A DNA stretch of 64,000 nucleotides, taken from the NCBI RefSeq assembly GCF_042666875.1, contig NZ_JBHTCX010000017.1:186001-250000 (forward strand), given 5' to 3'. How positions within the stretch are numbered: position 1 is the first letter of the stretch; each line of letters begins with the position of its first letter. The notes under the pieces are model-generated. The model saw only the letters and a list, made by a program, of their open reading frames with translations. It made no database searches and was not told the origin of the DNA. This stretch comes from Brachybacterium sp042666875 (GTDB lineage Bacteria; Actinomycetota; Actinomycetes; Actinomycetales; Dermabacteraceae). The position numbers and the translations under genes were made by a program. Positions 42,628 through 52,308 of the stretch are shown piece after piece.

Positions 42628-45600
42628 TCAGTCGCCGGTGAGCATCTGGGCGATCCGGGCGCGCGAGGGATGGCGACGCACCTCGTGCGTGACACCGTCG
42701 GCCACGAAGTGGAAGGCCGTGCGGATACGCCCCAACGGGATCCCGGTTCGCTCGTGCCAGGCGATGCGGTACACGGACAGCTGCAGGGAGCGCTCGCGCA
42801 GCTGAGCCGGTCGTGGCAGCCGTCCGGTCTTCCAGTCCACGATGATCACGCCCCGGGCGTCATCGGGATCGGGGAAGACCGCATCGATCACGCCGCGCAC
42901 GGTGATCTCCCCGACCCTGGTGGTCACCGGCTGCTCGACGGCGAGCGGGGTGCGGCCTGCCCATTCGGAGGCGGCGAAGGCTTCTCGCAGGGCGAGCTCC
43001 TCGGCCCGGGACCCGGATCGCCCGTCCGGGGCATCGTCGGAGCCGCTCGGGCCCGGGACGTCCGAGCTCTCGGCGACGTCCCCGACGTCGGCCAGATCCG
43101 CCAGGTCCTCGTAGTCCAGCAGGGTCGCGCTGTCGTAGCGGGACTCCAGCCAGGCGTGGAACGCGGTGCCGCGGGCCGCAGCGGCCGAGGGCCGCCGGGG
43201 CAGCGGCCGCAGCAGGTCGATCGCGGCGCCGTGGGGGTCCCGCGCCTGGTGGACCACCTGCGAGGCCGACAATCGCGGCGGGGAGTGGACGACCGGGGGC
43301 GCGGCCTGCTGCTCGAGATCCGCGACGGCCCGACGCACGATCTCCGCGAGGTGCGGGTCGGCCAGCGCGGCGAGATCCGGCCCGGGACCGGCGGTGCCTG
43401 CGCTCGGCCCTGCGCTGGGCGAGACGCCGGTCCCTGCGGGAGCCTGCGTGGCGGAGCCGGCCTCCTCATCGCCTGTGCCGGTCGCCGCCTCGAGCAGCTC
43501 GGCGGCGCGCCGACGGGCCAGCTCCGCCTCACCGGGAGCGGGCGGCCACTGGGCCTGCGGCCGTTCGGTCTCCATCGGGTTGTGCTCGGGGACCTCCTGC
43601 ACGGTGCGCAGCTGCGGCGGAACCAGATTCGCGACCTCGATCAGGTAGCGCGAGCGGGGCCGGGCGGTGGCGAGCCCGGCGCGCCAGGCCGCCGAGGTCA
43701 GCAGCAGCCTGCGGCGGGCACGGGTGACCGCGACGTACATCAGCCGCCGGTCCTCGCGCAGGGACTCCTCACCCTGCGCGAACCGGTACTCCTCGATCAG
43801 GGACTCGGCATCGACCTGCGTGTCGGCCTCCGCCCAGGCCAGTTCGGGCAGGGTGTCCGCGTCCCCGCGCAGCGCGGTGGGCACGGACGCGGAGGCGAGC
43901 TTGTCGAGCCACCCGTTGGCGGGGACCCGCACCCGGCCGGCCTCGTCGACCTTCGCGCGTCGCAGGTCGTAGGAGGGCACGCTGCCCTCGGTGAGCCCGG
44001 CCACGGCGACCAGGTCCCATTCCAGTCCTTTCGCGGAGTGCATGGTCACGATCTCGACGGGCTCCGCCCCGTCATCGCCCTCGGACGCAGCGGCCTGGGC
44101 ATGCTCGGGGGCGGCGTTCACGGCGAGCCCGGCCTCCTCGTCCTCGCTGATCTCCAGCAGGTCGAGGTAGGCGCCGAGGCCGCCTCGGGGAGCGGTGCGG
44201 TCGAAGGCGGCGGCGTGATCCCGCAGGGCTTCGAGGTCGGCGAGGGCACCCGAGGCGGGGTCGCGCTCCTGCAGCGCCAGATCCACCTCGAGCACGCGCA
44301 CGGCGGCGGTGACCAGGTCCGGCAGGGGCAGGGGCAGCAGCCGGCGCATCTCGCGCAGCAGCTGCTGGACCTGCTCGAGCCGGGCCCTGCCCGTGGCTGT
44401 CAGGGAGCGCCCCGAGGGATCGCTCCAGTCCGCCGGCGGGAGGTCGTCGACCGCGTCGATGAGGGAGACGGACTCGGCCTCGTCCTCCCCGCCCGGGGTA
44501 TCGGCATCCCGGCGCAGGCGAGAGGCCAGCCGGTCCCGCCATCGACCCAGCACGGCGAGGTCCCGGGCCCCCACCCGGAACCGAGGGCCGGACAGCAGCC
44601 GCATCAGGGCATCACCGCGGCCGGGGTCGTGCGCGCATTGCAGCACGGCGCGCACGTCGGCCACCTCGGGGCGATGCAGCAGGCCGCCGAGCCCGACCAC
44701 CCGGACCGGGAGTCCCTTCTCCTCGAGTCCTTCGACCAGGGCGGGGATCTGGCGGCGGGCACGGACCAGCACGGCGGCCGAGGCCTGCTCGTCCTCGGCC
44801 TCGGCGCGACGGGCGAGGACCCAGTCGGCGATGGCCCGGGCCTCGGCGCGCTCGTCGGAGGCCTCGATGATCTCGGCGCCGCCCTCCCCCGCCCCGGGCC
44901 GGGCCGCCAGCTCGGGGATCCTCAGCCCGGCGGCTCCGCTGCGCAGGGGGGCGGCCAGCGTATTGGCCACGGCCAGGACGGCCTCGTCGTTGCGCCAGGA
45001 GGTGGACAGGGTGCGCTGCAGGACGGGCTGCTCGTCCGTGGCGAAGGCCTCGGCGAAGCCGGCCAGGGACGCGGCCGAGGCGCCGCGCCACCCGTAGATC
45101 GCCTGCTGGGGATCGCCGACGGCGCAGGCGGCGTGCCCCGGCCCGAAGAGGTCGGTGAGCATCTGCAGCTGGGCGACCGAGGTGTCCTGGAACTCGTCCA
45201 GCAGCACCACCCGGTGCATGCGCCGGGCGAGCCGGCCCGCGGCGGGAACCTCGCGCGCCACCCGGGCGGCGAGGGAGACCTGGTCGGCGAAGTCGAGGGC
45301 GGCGGACTCGGCGCGGACCCGGGCGAAGCGTTCGAGCAGCGGGATCAGGGCGAGCCGGGACTCGAGCGCGGACAGGACCGAGGCGACGGCCTTGGGTGTG
45401 GTGCGGCGACGTCCCTCGACCTGCAGCGGGATCCCGGCGAGGTGGTCGCGGATCGTGCTGAGGTGCTCCTGCAGCTGCTCGGAGCTCACCAGGTGGTCGG
45501 CGAGCGAGGAGGTCAGCGACAGCAGCGCCGCGGTCAGGGTCGCCGGGGACGCCTCGAGGTCCAGGCTGTCGTCCCAGGACTCGACGATGGAGTGGGCCAG

Positions 45601-46146
45601 CTGCCACGAGGCCGAGGTGGACATCATGGTCAGCTCGGGGTCGATGCCGACGGCCAGGGCATGCTCGCGCACCAGCTCGAGGGCGAACCCGTTGTAGGTG
45701 CCGACGGTGGGGCGCTGGCCCACCAGGTCGTCGTGGCCGCGCTCGAGCCCGGCCGGCAGCGTCAGCCCCTCCTCGCGCATCGCGGTGGCCAGGGTGCCCA
45801 GGCGCGCCGAGATCCGGGCGGAGAGCTCGTGGGCGGCCTTGCGGGTGAAGGTGAGGCCGAGAACCTGGCGAGGCTCGACGATGCCGTTGGCGATCAGCCA
45901 CACGACCCGGGAGGCCATCGTCTCCGTCTTGCCGGAGCCGGCCCCGGCGACCACCAGCATCGGGGTGAGCGGAGCCTCGATGACGGCGGTCTGCTCGGCG
46001 GTCGGCGTGGGCTGGCCGAGCAGGTCGGCCAGCCGCTGCGCCGACAGTGCCGGCGGGGCTGCCGCGGCTGGCAGGGCTGACCGGGTCGAGGGGTCCGACG
46101 GGCCGTGCCCCGGAGCCCGGGTCGGGCGGGAGGCGGACGAGCTCAT
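42628..46146 (-). CDS. adnB: AdnB-type helicase-nuclease subunit
   Basis: 1172 residues: an N-terminal UvrD-like motor and a C-terminal RecB-like nuclease. The motor is complete: VVAGAGSGKTE, GLTFTRKAAHELSARI, VLLDEFQDTSVAQLQML, GDPQQAIYGWRGA, EIVTMHSAKGLEWDLVAV and MYVAVTRARRRLL. The nuclease has GVIDAVFPDPDDARGVIIVD and DWKTGRLP. It acts with AdnA to resect double-strand breaks in mycobacteria-type actinobacteria. ATG at 46146 overlaps the adnA stop as ATGA. Its motor should be the driving one, because AdnA here lacks the Walker lysine. A linker rich in Gly, Ala and Pro lies near residues 900-940. Confidence 0.92.
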   Translation of the reverse strand: MSSSASRPTRAPGHGPSDPSTRSALPAAAAPPALSAQRLADLLGQPTPTAEQTAVIEAPLTPMLVVAGAGSGKTETMASRVVWLIANGIVEPRQVLGLTFTRKAAHELSARISARLGTLATAMREEGLTLPAGLERGHDDLVGQRPTVGTYNGFALELVREHALAVGIDPELTMMSTSASWQLAHSIVESWDDSLDLEASPATLTAALLSLTSSLADHLVSSEQLQEHLSTIRDHLAGIPLQVEGRRRTTPKAVASVLSALESRLALIPLLERFARVRAESAALDFADQVSLAARVAREVPAAGRLARRMHRVVLLDEFQDTSVAQLQMLTDLFGPGHAACAVGDPQQAIYGWRGASAASLAGFAEAFATDEQPVLQRTLSTSWRNDEAVLAVANTLAAPLRSGAAGLRIPELAARPGAGEGGAEIIEASDERAEARAIADWVLARRAEAEDEQASAAVLVRARRQIPALVEGLEEKGLPVRVVGLGGLLHRPEVADVRAVLQCAHDPGRGDALMRLLSGPRFRVGARDLAVLGRWRDRLASRLRRDADTPGGEDEAESVSLIDAVDDLPPADWSDPSGRSLTATGRARLEQVQQLLREMRRLLPLPLPDLVTAAVRVLEVDLALQERDPASGALADLEALRDHAAAFDRTAPRGGLGAYLDLLEISEDEEAGLAVNAAPEHAQAAASEGDDGAEPVEIVTMHSAKGLEWDLVAVAGLTEGSVPSYDLRRAKVDEAGRVRVPANGWLDKLASASVPTALRGDADTLPELAWAEADTQVDAESLIEEYRFAQGEESLREDRRLMYVAVTRARRRLLLTSAAWRAGLATARPRSRYLIEVANLVPPQLRTVQEVPEHNPMETERPQAQWPPAPGEAELARRRAAELLEAATGTGDEEAGSATQAPAGTGVSPSAGPSAGTAGPGPDLAALADPHLAEIVRRAVADLEQQAAPPVVHSPPRLSASQVVHQARDPHGAAIDLLRPLPRRPSAAAARGTAFHAWLESRYDSATLLDYEDLADLADVGDVAESSDVPGPSGSDDAPDGRSGSRAEELALREAFAASEWAGRTPLAVEQPVTTRVGEITVRGVIDAVFPDPDDARGVIIVDWKTGRLPRPAQLRERSLQLSVYRIAWHERTGIPLGRIRTAFHFVADGVTHEVRRHPSRARIAQMLTGD

Positions 46147-49100
46147 AGCTGCTGTCCTTCCGGCTGCAGGGGGCAGCTGCTGCGCACGGCGCAGTGGGCG
46201 CAGTGGGCGTTCAGCCGGGCGGTGACCTGCGAACCGGACACCTCCGTCGCGACCGTCTCCACCAGGTCGTCGAACCACGCGGGATCCTCGGCCCGCGGCA
46301 GCGCGTTCTGGGTGCGCACCGCGGCCTTCTTCCCTCCGGTGCCGACGTAGACCAGCTGGGCCCCGCCCAGCCGTTCGGGGGCGTCCTCGCCGAGCTGCTC
46401 GGCCAGGGCGCCCTCGCGCACGGCTGCCTGGTACGCGGCCAGCTGCAGGTCGCTCTCGGCCGCGGCGGCGGATTTGGGATTCCTGCCGGTCTTGAGATCG
46501 ACGACCCGCAGTCCGGTCGCGTCGCCCTCGATGCGATCGATGCTGCCGCGCAGCCGCACCCTGCCCAGCTCCACCTCGAAGGGGGCCTCGACGGCCAGCG
46601 GGGCGGGGGCGCTGCGCAGGTGCTCGGCGAGCAGCCGGGCGGCGTCCTCGGCGTGGCGGATGCGGCGGCGCCCGGACCAGGTCTCGGTGCCGGGCACCGA
46701 GCGCAGCAGCGCGTGCAGCTCGCGCAGGAGGTCCTCGGTGCCGTTCTCGGGGCCGCGGGGATGGACCTGGGCCAGATGGTGCAGTGCGGTCCCGATCAGC
46801 TGTGCGGGCCCACCGGCGCGGGTGCCGCCGGAGCGCTCCATGAGCCAGGACTGGGGGCAGTCGACGGCGCGCTCGAGCGCCGAGGGCGACAGGGCGATGG
46901 GGGCGCCGGGATCGTGCAGGGGCTCGGTGGTGCTGGGCTCCTGGTGGTACCAGCGCGCCGGGTCCGTGCCAGGGGCGCCGGCGCGGCCGAGGGCCGCCAG
47001 TGCGATCGCGGCATCCCGCGCCCGCTGCGGGTCGTCCTCGTGCAGACGGCGGCGCAGGGCGGCGACGAGCCGGCGGGCATCGGGCGCGGGGCCGGGGTCC
47101 TGCCGCAGGGTGTCCAGCTGCGTCCAGGGCTCACCGGGCAGCGTCTCGACGGCTTCGACCAGCGCCGACGGGGCCAGCTGATCGTCCTCGACCGCAGTGA
47201 CCAGCACTCGGGTGCGGGCACGGGCGACGGCGCTGACGGCAAGACGCAGTTCGTCGGCGACCACCTGGGAGCGCTGGATGGCGCGCAGCGATTCGGGGTC
47301 CTCGAGGCCGGTGGGGATCCCGGCACCGGCCTCCGTCCCCGCATCGGCGCCGGCACCGGCCAGCAGCGAGAGCTCCGCAGCACCGAACAGGGTCGAGCGC
47401 AGGCGCAGGTCCGGCCAGGCTCCTTCCTGGACGCGGGCGAGGACGACCGTGTCCCGGTGCTCACCGGCGAGCTGGGCGGGTGTGAGCACGCTCAGCCGTC
47501 CCCGCGGGGCGGCGGCCGGGGCGAGGGTGTCCTCGACCACGGCCTGGGAGCGGATCTGCTCGACGAGATCGAGTGCGCCGGCGCCGGGACGGCGATCGGT
47601 CAGACGCTCCGCGGCGGCGAACAGCTCCAGCAGGGCGTCGAGCCGGGATCCGGCCAGGCGGGAGCGGGCACCGTCGACGTCGCCGGGGGCGCCGAGGGCG
47701 GCGCGGCGCCAGCCTGCGGCCAGCCCGGAGGCATCCCAGGCGTGCCAGATCACCTGCTCGGCGTCGGCGTCGCGGTGCTCGCGGACGGCGCGGATCATCG
47801 CCCGCACGCGGTGGACCGGGGCGGCGGCCCGGTCCCGGGCATCCGGGGCGGGCAGGCCCGGGACCTCGTCCTCGGTGAGGGCGCGGGCCAGCAGCTGCTC
47901 GCTGGCCACCTCCTGCCCGGTCCCGGCGGCGCGGTGCGCAGCCAGCAGCAGCCGGCGGATACGGCGCAGACGCAGCGTGTCGGCGTCGCCGAAGGGACCG
48001 CGCAGCAGGCGATCGGCCACGAGGGGATCCGGCACGGTCCCCTCCGGGGCGAGCCCGGTCTCGAGGATCGTGAGCAGGTCGGCGATGGCCGGGACGTCGC
48101 GCAGCGGCTGGGGGCGGCGCGGCGTGCGCACCGGCAGGCCGGTGCGCGAGAGCAGATCCGCGACGTCGGCGACGGCGGCCCCGGAACGGCACACGACGGC
48201 CATGTCGTCGTAGGGGATCTGCTCGCGGTGGTGGAGATCGCGCAGGGCGGAGCCGATCAGTCGAGCCTCGTCCAGCGGGTCGCTCGCCCGCAGCACCGCG
48301 ATCCCCGTGGTGCCTGCGGTGCCTGCGGTGCCTGCGGACCGAGCGTCGGAGGACGGGCCTGCGGGCGCCTCGGGAGCGCGAGCGAGGGACACGGCATCGG
48401 GCCGCGGGCGACGGGAGGCCGCCGGGGCACCGGCCAGCGGGAGCCGGCCGCGCAGTGCGTCGACTCCCGTGACGATCCGCTCCGACGCCCCGTGGGACCG
48501 GCGCAGGGTGACCTCGGTCACCGGGCGGCGGAGGAGCCCGCGTATGCGGTCGGCAGCATCGGGCAGGGCGCCCCGGAACGTGTCCACCGCCGCGTCCGGG
48601 CAGCTGCACACCAGCACCGGCGCCCCCGCCCCCGCCAGGGCCGCGACCAGGGAGATCCCGGCCGTGGTCAGATCCTGCGCGTCATCGATCACGACGGCCC
48701 GGAAGGGCGCGGGCGTCCGCGGGTCCTCCAGCAGGCGGGCAGCGCGCCGGACCAGGCCGCCGGCGTCGAGCCGCGGCCCCGCGTCCAGGGCGGCCGAGGA
48801 CTCGAGATCGAGGACCCCGAGATAGTCGCGCAGGATCGCCGCGGCGTCCCGCCAGGCCGGGCGGTCCCGTCGGCGGCCCAGCTCCTCGAGGTCCGACGGG
48901 GCCAGGCCCAGCTCGGTCGCTCGCGTGATCAGGTCTCTCAGCTCGGTGCGGAAGCCCGGCAGAGCGCGCGCCCCCGGATCGGCGTCCAGATACCAGGATT
49001 CCCGGTCCGCGATCAGCTCGGCCAGCAGGGCGTCCTGCTCTGCGCCCGTGACCAGGGTCGGCTCCCCCAGCCCCCGCTCGAGCGCGTCGGAGCGCAGGAT

Positions 49101-49430
49101 CGCGTGGGCCAGGGCCGGCGGGGTCATGGCTCGCACCTCGCCGGCGCCGCCGGCGCCGAGAGCGTCGCGCAGATGGCCGGCGGCGAGGCGGCGCGGGGCG
49201 AGCAGCAGCGCGCCGTCCCCGCGTGCGGCCGCGGCAGCCAGGGCGAGAGCACTGCGCCCGCTGGCCGGTCCGCCGTGGACGATCACGTCATCGCCCGCGG
49301 TGAACGCGTCCAGTGCCCGGCGCTGATCCCCGTCGAGCTCCTCACGGTCACGCAGCGGCGGCAGCGACCCGAGATCCGGCCCGAGCAGACGGATGCCCTC
49401 GCCCGTGGTCGCTCCTGCTCGCCTCGCCAT
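46143..49430 (-). CDS. adnA: AdnA-type helicase-nuclease subunit with altered Walker A
   Basis: 1095 residues from ATG at 49430. The UvrD-like motor is degraded: Walker A reads HGGPASGRSALALA, with Arg in place of the essential Lys, and Walker B reads AVVIDDAQDLT. The C-terminal nuclease is intact: LRGSIDRIEG, RVVDLKTGRNP and DLQLAAYQ. Cysteines for an iron-sulphur cluster are in VDCPQSWLM and HCAHCAVRSSCPL (C-x2-C-x5-C), as in AddB-type nucleases. It precedes adnB with a four-base overlap. It probably acts as a structural and nuclease subunit, while AdnB drives movement. A run encoding Ala-Gly-Thr repeats comes from a 9-bp duplication near 48309. Confidence 0.9.
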   Translation of the reverse strand: MARRAGATTGEGIRLLGPDLGSLPPLRDREELDGDQRRALDAFTAGDDVIVHGGPASGRSALALAAAAARGDGALLLAPRRLAAGHLRDALGAGGAGEVRAMTPPALAHAILRSDALERGLGEPTLVTGAEQDALLAELIADRESWYLDADPGARALPGFRTELRDLITRATELGLAPSDLEELGRRRDRPAWRDAAAILRDYLGVLDLESSAALDAGPRLDAGGLVRRAARLLEDPRTPAPFRAVVIDDAQDLTTAGISLVAALAGAGAPVLVCSCPDAAVDTFRGALPDAADRIRGLLRRPVTEVTLRRSHGASERIVTGVDALRGRLPLAGAPAASRRPRPDAVSLARAPEAPAGPSSDARSAGTAGTAGTTGIAVLRASDPLDEARLIGSALRDLHHREQIPYDDMAVVCRSGAAVADVADLLSRTGLPVRTPRRPQPLRDVPAIADLLTILETGLAPEGTVPDPLVADRLLRGPFGDADTLRLRRIRRLLLAAHRAAGTGQEVASEQLLARALTEDEVPGLPAPDARDRAAAPVHRVRAMIRAVREHRDADAEQVIWHAWDASGLAAGWRRAALGAPGDVDGARSRLAGSRLDALLELFAAAERLTDRRPGAGALDLVEQIRSQAVVEDTLAPAAAPRGRLSVLTPAQLAGEHRDTVVLARVQEGAWPDLRLRSTLFGAAELSLLAGAGADAGTEAGAGIPTGLEDPESLRAIQRSQVVADELRLAVSAVARARTRVLVTAVEDDQLAPSALVEAVETLPGEPWTQLDTLRQDPGPAPDARRLVAALRRRLHEDDPQRARDAAIALAALGRAGAPGTDPARWYHQEPSTTEPLHDPGAPIALSPSALERAVDCPQSWLMERSGGTRAGGPAQLIGTALHHLAQVHPRGPENGTEDLLRELHALLRSVPGTETWSGRRRIRHAEDAARLLAEHLRSAPAPLAVEAPFEVELGRVRLRGSIDRIEGDATGLRVVDLKTGRNPKSAAAAESDLQLAAYQAAVREGALAEQLGEDAPERLGGAQLVYVGTGGKKAAVRTQNALPRAEDPAWFDDLVETVATEVSGSQVTARLNAHCAHCAVRSSCPLQPEGQQL

Positions 49431-49452
49431 GGCCCTATTGGACCGCACCGGG

Positions 49453-49466
49453 CCGACACCTGTCGG
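49453..49466. promoter_or_regulatory. Inverted repeat in the adnA-tetR intergenic region
   Basis: CCGACA, two bases, TGTCGG, lying between the divergent adnA and tetR-like starts. It precedes a -10-like TAGAGT (49492-49497) for the TetR gene. Autorepressor binding is plausible, but the arms are short. Confidence 0.35.
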
Positions 49467-49543
49467 GGGCCGACCGTGCCCGCCGGGACGGTAGAGTGTC
49501 ACGGATCACCGCGGATCAGCCACACCCTCCGGAGGTCGACGCC

Positions 49544-50215
49544 ATGTCTTCGCCGTCCAAGGCGCCCACGGTCCGGATGCCTCGCGCGCAGCGGCGCTCC
49601 CAGCTGCTCGAGCTCGCCACCCGTGTCTTCACCGAGAAGGGCTTCCAGGCGACGTCGATGGACGACATCGCCGCCGCGGCGGGCGTGACCAAACCGGTCC
49701 TCTATCAGCACTTCGACTCGAAGGAGACGCTGTACGTCGAGGTCATCGACATCCTCGCCGGGCGGATGCTGGACGAGGTCCGGGCGATCGGGGACCACGC
49801 GGGCGGCACGGCGGCCCGGGTGCGTCACGGTCTCGGGCGCTTCTACCAGTTCGTGTCCCTGGAGAACGCCCTGCGCCTGTTCACCGGCCACGAGTCGATC
49901 TCCCCACGGGTCCAGGAGCGCGTGGACCTGGTGCTGGACGAGATGGCGATCGAGCTCGCCGGGGTGCTGACCGCTGCACGCCGCTTGAGCACGGTCCAGG
50001 CACGGGTGGTGGGCCGGGGGTTCATCGCCATCGCCCAGACCACCGCCCTGCTGCTCCATGCCGCCGCCGACGAGGCCGAGCGGGAGGAGGTTCTCGAGAC
50101 GATGACCGCGGCGATGGTGCACGGACTCACCGGATTCGAGCCGCTGGAGCACCCGCAGGTCGCCGGGCCCGTGCTGGCGGGGGACGGGAGCGCACGCCCC
50201 GGTTCCGAGCGGTAG
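49544..50215 (+). CDS. TetR-family transcriptional regulator
   Basis: A 223-residue repressor. The helix-turn-helix region is RRSQLLELATRVFTEKGFQA then TSMDDIAAAAGVTKPVLYQHF, a textbook TetR DNA-binding domain. The C-terminal ligand domain contains LHAAADEAEREEVLETM. ATG at 49544 follows GGAGG. It is followed by a DUF3107 gene, as Rv3208 is by Rv3208A in M. tuberculosis (by memory). The ligand is unknown. It may regulate itself and the divergent adnAB. Confidence 0.92.
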   Translation: MSSPSKAPTVRMPRAQRRSQLLELATRVFTEKGFQATSMDDIAAAAGVTKPVLYQHFDSKETLYVEVIDILAGRMLDEVRAIGDHAGGTAARVRHGLGRFYQFVSLENALRLFTGHESISPRVQERVDLVLDEMAIELAGVLTAARRLSTVQARVVGRGFIAIAQTTALLLHAAADEAEREEVLETMTAAMVHGLTGFEPLEHPQVAGPVLAGDGSARPGSER

Positions 50216-50271
50216 ACTTCCGGCGCACAGCATCGGACATCCGCCCCCGAGGCGGAGGGAAGGATTTCGAC

Positions 50272-50493
50272 ATGGAGATCCGCATCGGCATCCAGCACTC
50301 CCCCCGCGAGATCGTCGTCGAGTCCGGGGAGAAGGCCGACGAGGTCCTCGAGCGCCTCAACGCCGCCGTCACCGACGGCACCCCCGTCACGCTGGTCGAC
50401 GACAAGGGCCGCACGGTGCTGATCCCCGGTGCGAAGCTCGCTTTCGCGGAGCTCTCCACGGAGGAGCCCCGCCGCGTCGGCTTCCTCGGCTGA
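50272..50493 (+). CDS. DUF3107 small protein
   Basis: 73 residues: MEIRIGIQHSPREIVVESG, with VLERLNAAVTDGTPVTLVDD and IPGAKLAFAELSTEE, matching DUF3107 (TB9.4-like). ATG at 50272 has GGAGGGAAGG ahead. A -10-like TAGACT (50213) overlaps the tetR stop, so the gene may have its own promoter. The family is conserved in actinobacteria with no known role. It is followed after six bases by a membrane metallophosphoesterase. Confidence 0.93.
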   Translation: MEIRIGIQHSPREIVVESGEKADEVLERLNAAVTDGTPVTLVDDKGRTVLIPGAKLAFAELSTEEPRRVGFLG

Positions 50494-50499
50494 CCCACC

Positions 50500-52230
50500 G
50501 TGGCCGCCGCCCACGAGGACTCGCCGGGCGAGTCCTCGACGGATCCGGATGCCGCGGCCGCGCACGAGGACTCGTCGGCCACCGCTGCGGACGCGCCCCC
50601 GGAGGACTCCGCGGCCGGGCGTCGCCGGCGCAGACGGCGCAGCATCCGTCTCCTGCATCTGAGCACCACGGTGCTGGTCGCCGCCCTGGGGGCGGTCGTC
50701 GGCATCCTGCTGACCCCCGCGACCCGGGTCGACGTCGGCCCGCTGACCGCGACGGTCCACCTGCGTCCCTCGTTCGCCTCCGAGACCGTCCTGCTGCTGC
50801 CCCCGGTCGGCGAGATCGCCTTCGACACGCACGTCGCCCCGGTCAGCATCGAGGCCCGCGTGCAGGGCGTGGACATCGACAAGGCCGAGGCGCTGTTCTA
50901 CTCCGACCAGGGCCTGAGCGACCTGACCCGGACGGCACCCGAGGCGCTCACTGCCGCCGCCGCCACGAATGCGGCCCTGAACGCGCTCTGCGGGGCCGCA
51001 GGGGCCGGCCTGGCCGTCGGCCTCACGTTCCGCCGGGTACGACGCTCGCTGATCGCCGCCGGCGGAGTGGTCGCCGTGGTCGGGGTCTCGGTGGCCGCCA
51101 CGTCGGTGACGTTCAGGCCCGAGTCGCTGTACCAGCCGAAGTTCGAGGGACTGCTGTCCCAGGCCAGCTACGTCGCCGACATCGGCCAGGGCAAGGTCGT
51201 GGACTACGAGAACTACCGCGACACGCTCGCCGAGTTCGTGGGGCAGGTCTCCGCTCTCTACATCGCGGCGGACTCCCTGCCCGTGGGGATGGACGCCGAG
51301 AACGTCATGACCGTGCTGCACGTCTCGGACATCCACGACAATCCCCAGGCGTACGACGTCATCGAGCAGCTGGAATCCCAGTTCGCGATCGATCTGGTCA
51401 TCGACACCGGCGACATCATCTCCTGGGGGACGTCGCTGGAGAACGAGCTGCTCAGCTCGATCGGCGACCTGGATGTGCCCTACGTCTACATCGCCGGCAA
51501 CCACGACGGGGCGAGCACCGCCGCCGTGATCGCCGACCAGCCCAATGCGACCGTGCTGGAGAACGAGGTCACCGAGGTGGCCGGGCTGCAGATCGCCGGA
51601 ATCGGCGATCCCCGCTTCGCGGCCGACGACGACTCGGACGCCGGCGGATGGCGTGAGGGGAAGGAAGCCGTCGCGGCCAGCGGGTTCCAGCTCGGCGAGA
51701 CCATCACCGACTACGACCGGGAGCACCCCGAGGACCCGGTCGATCTCGCCCTGATCCATGACCCCACCCAGCCGGAGGGCCTGCTCGGCCGGGTGCCGCT
51801 GGTGCTGTCCGGCCACATGCACACCTCGAACGTCGAGCTGGACGTCGAGAGCTCGGGCACGAACTGGCTGACGGTCGGCTCCACCGGCGGGGCGCTCGCC
51901 TCCGGCGGGATCGCCCCGGTGCTGCAGGGTGACGACCCTCTCGATCTCACCGCCCGGATGCTCTATTTCGACAAGGAGACCGGGGATCTGGTCGCCTACG
52001 ACGACATCGTGATGGGCGGGATGGGCCTGGTCTCGGTGTCGATCCAGCGCTCCCAGATGCCCGCCGAGCAGCCTGAGCTACGGATTCCCGAGGAGGACCG
52101 GACGCCGGAGGCGCCCGTCCCCTCCGAGCAGGAGGTCGAGCCGGGCGAAGGGCTGCCGGACGAGGAACGCGTCACTCCCACGGATCCCAGCAGCCCGCTG
52201 CCTGCCTCCAGCGACGGCGGCGCCGGCTGA
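50500..52230 (+). CDS. Membrane metallophosphoesterase
   Basis: 576 residues from GTG at 50500. An acidic, low-complexity N-terminal tail and a basic run RRRRRRR lead to a first helix near 50-72. A second helix pair lies at 150-205. The outer part holds a calcineurin-like domain: VLHVSDIHDNPQAYDV, IDTGDIISWG, IAGNHDGASTAA, LALIHDPT and LSGHMHTSNVEL, which supply all metal ligands (D, H, D, N, H, H). The Pro/Glu-rich end is probably disordered. The substrate is unknown; related membrane proteins act on phosphoesters at the cell surface. It is close behind the DUF3107 gene. Confidence 0.85.
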   Translation: MAAAHEDSPGESSTDPDAAAAHEDSSATAADAPPEDSAAGRRRRRRRSIRLLHLSTTVLVAALGAVVGILLTPATRVDVGPLTATVHLRPSFASETVLLLPPVGEIAFDTHVAPVSIEARVQGVDIDKAEALFYSDQGLSDLTRTAPEALTAAAATNAALNALCGAAGAGLAVGLTFRRVRRSLIAAGGVVAVVGVSVAATSVTFRPESLYQPKFEGLLSQASYVADIGQGKVVDYENYRDTLAEFVGQVSALYIAADSLPVGMDAENVMTVLHVSDIHDNPQAYDVIEQLESQFAIDLVIDTGDIISWGTSLENELLSSIGDLDVPYVYIAGNHDGASTAAVIADQPNATVLENEVTEVAGLQIAGIGDPRFAADDDSDAGGWREGKEAVAASGFQLGETITDYDREHPEDPVDLALIHDPTQPEGLLGRVPLVLSGHMHTSNVELDVESSGTNWLTVGSTGGALASGGIAPVLQGDDPLDLTARMLYFDKETGDLVAYDDIVMGGMGLVSVSIQRSQMPAEQPELRIPEEDRTPEAPVPSEQEVEPGEGLPDEERVTPTDPSSPLPASSDGGAG

Positions 52231-52308
52231 ATCGGGGCACTCCCCCGGCGCCCCGCGGGCATGGGGGCTACCATGGCAGTGCACATCCATGACTTAGAGA
52301 GTTGAACG

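Noticed and set aside
42598..46080. Long open frame opposite adnB, and a similar one opposite adnA (46194-49688)
   Set aside because: Both are shadows of intact helicase-nuclease genes, with no start signal or conserved motif.
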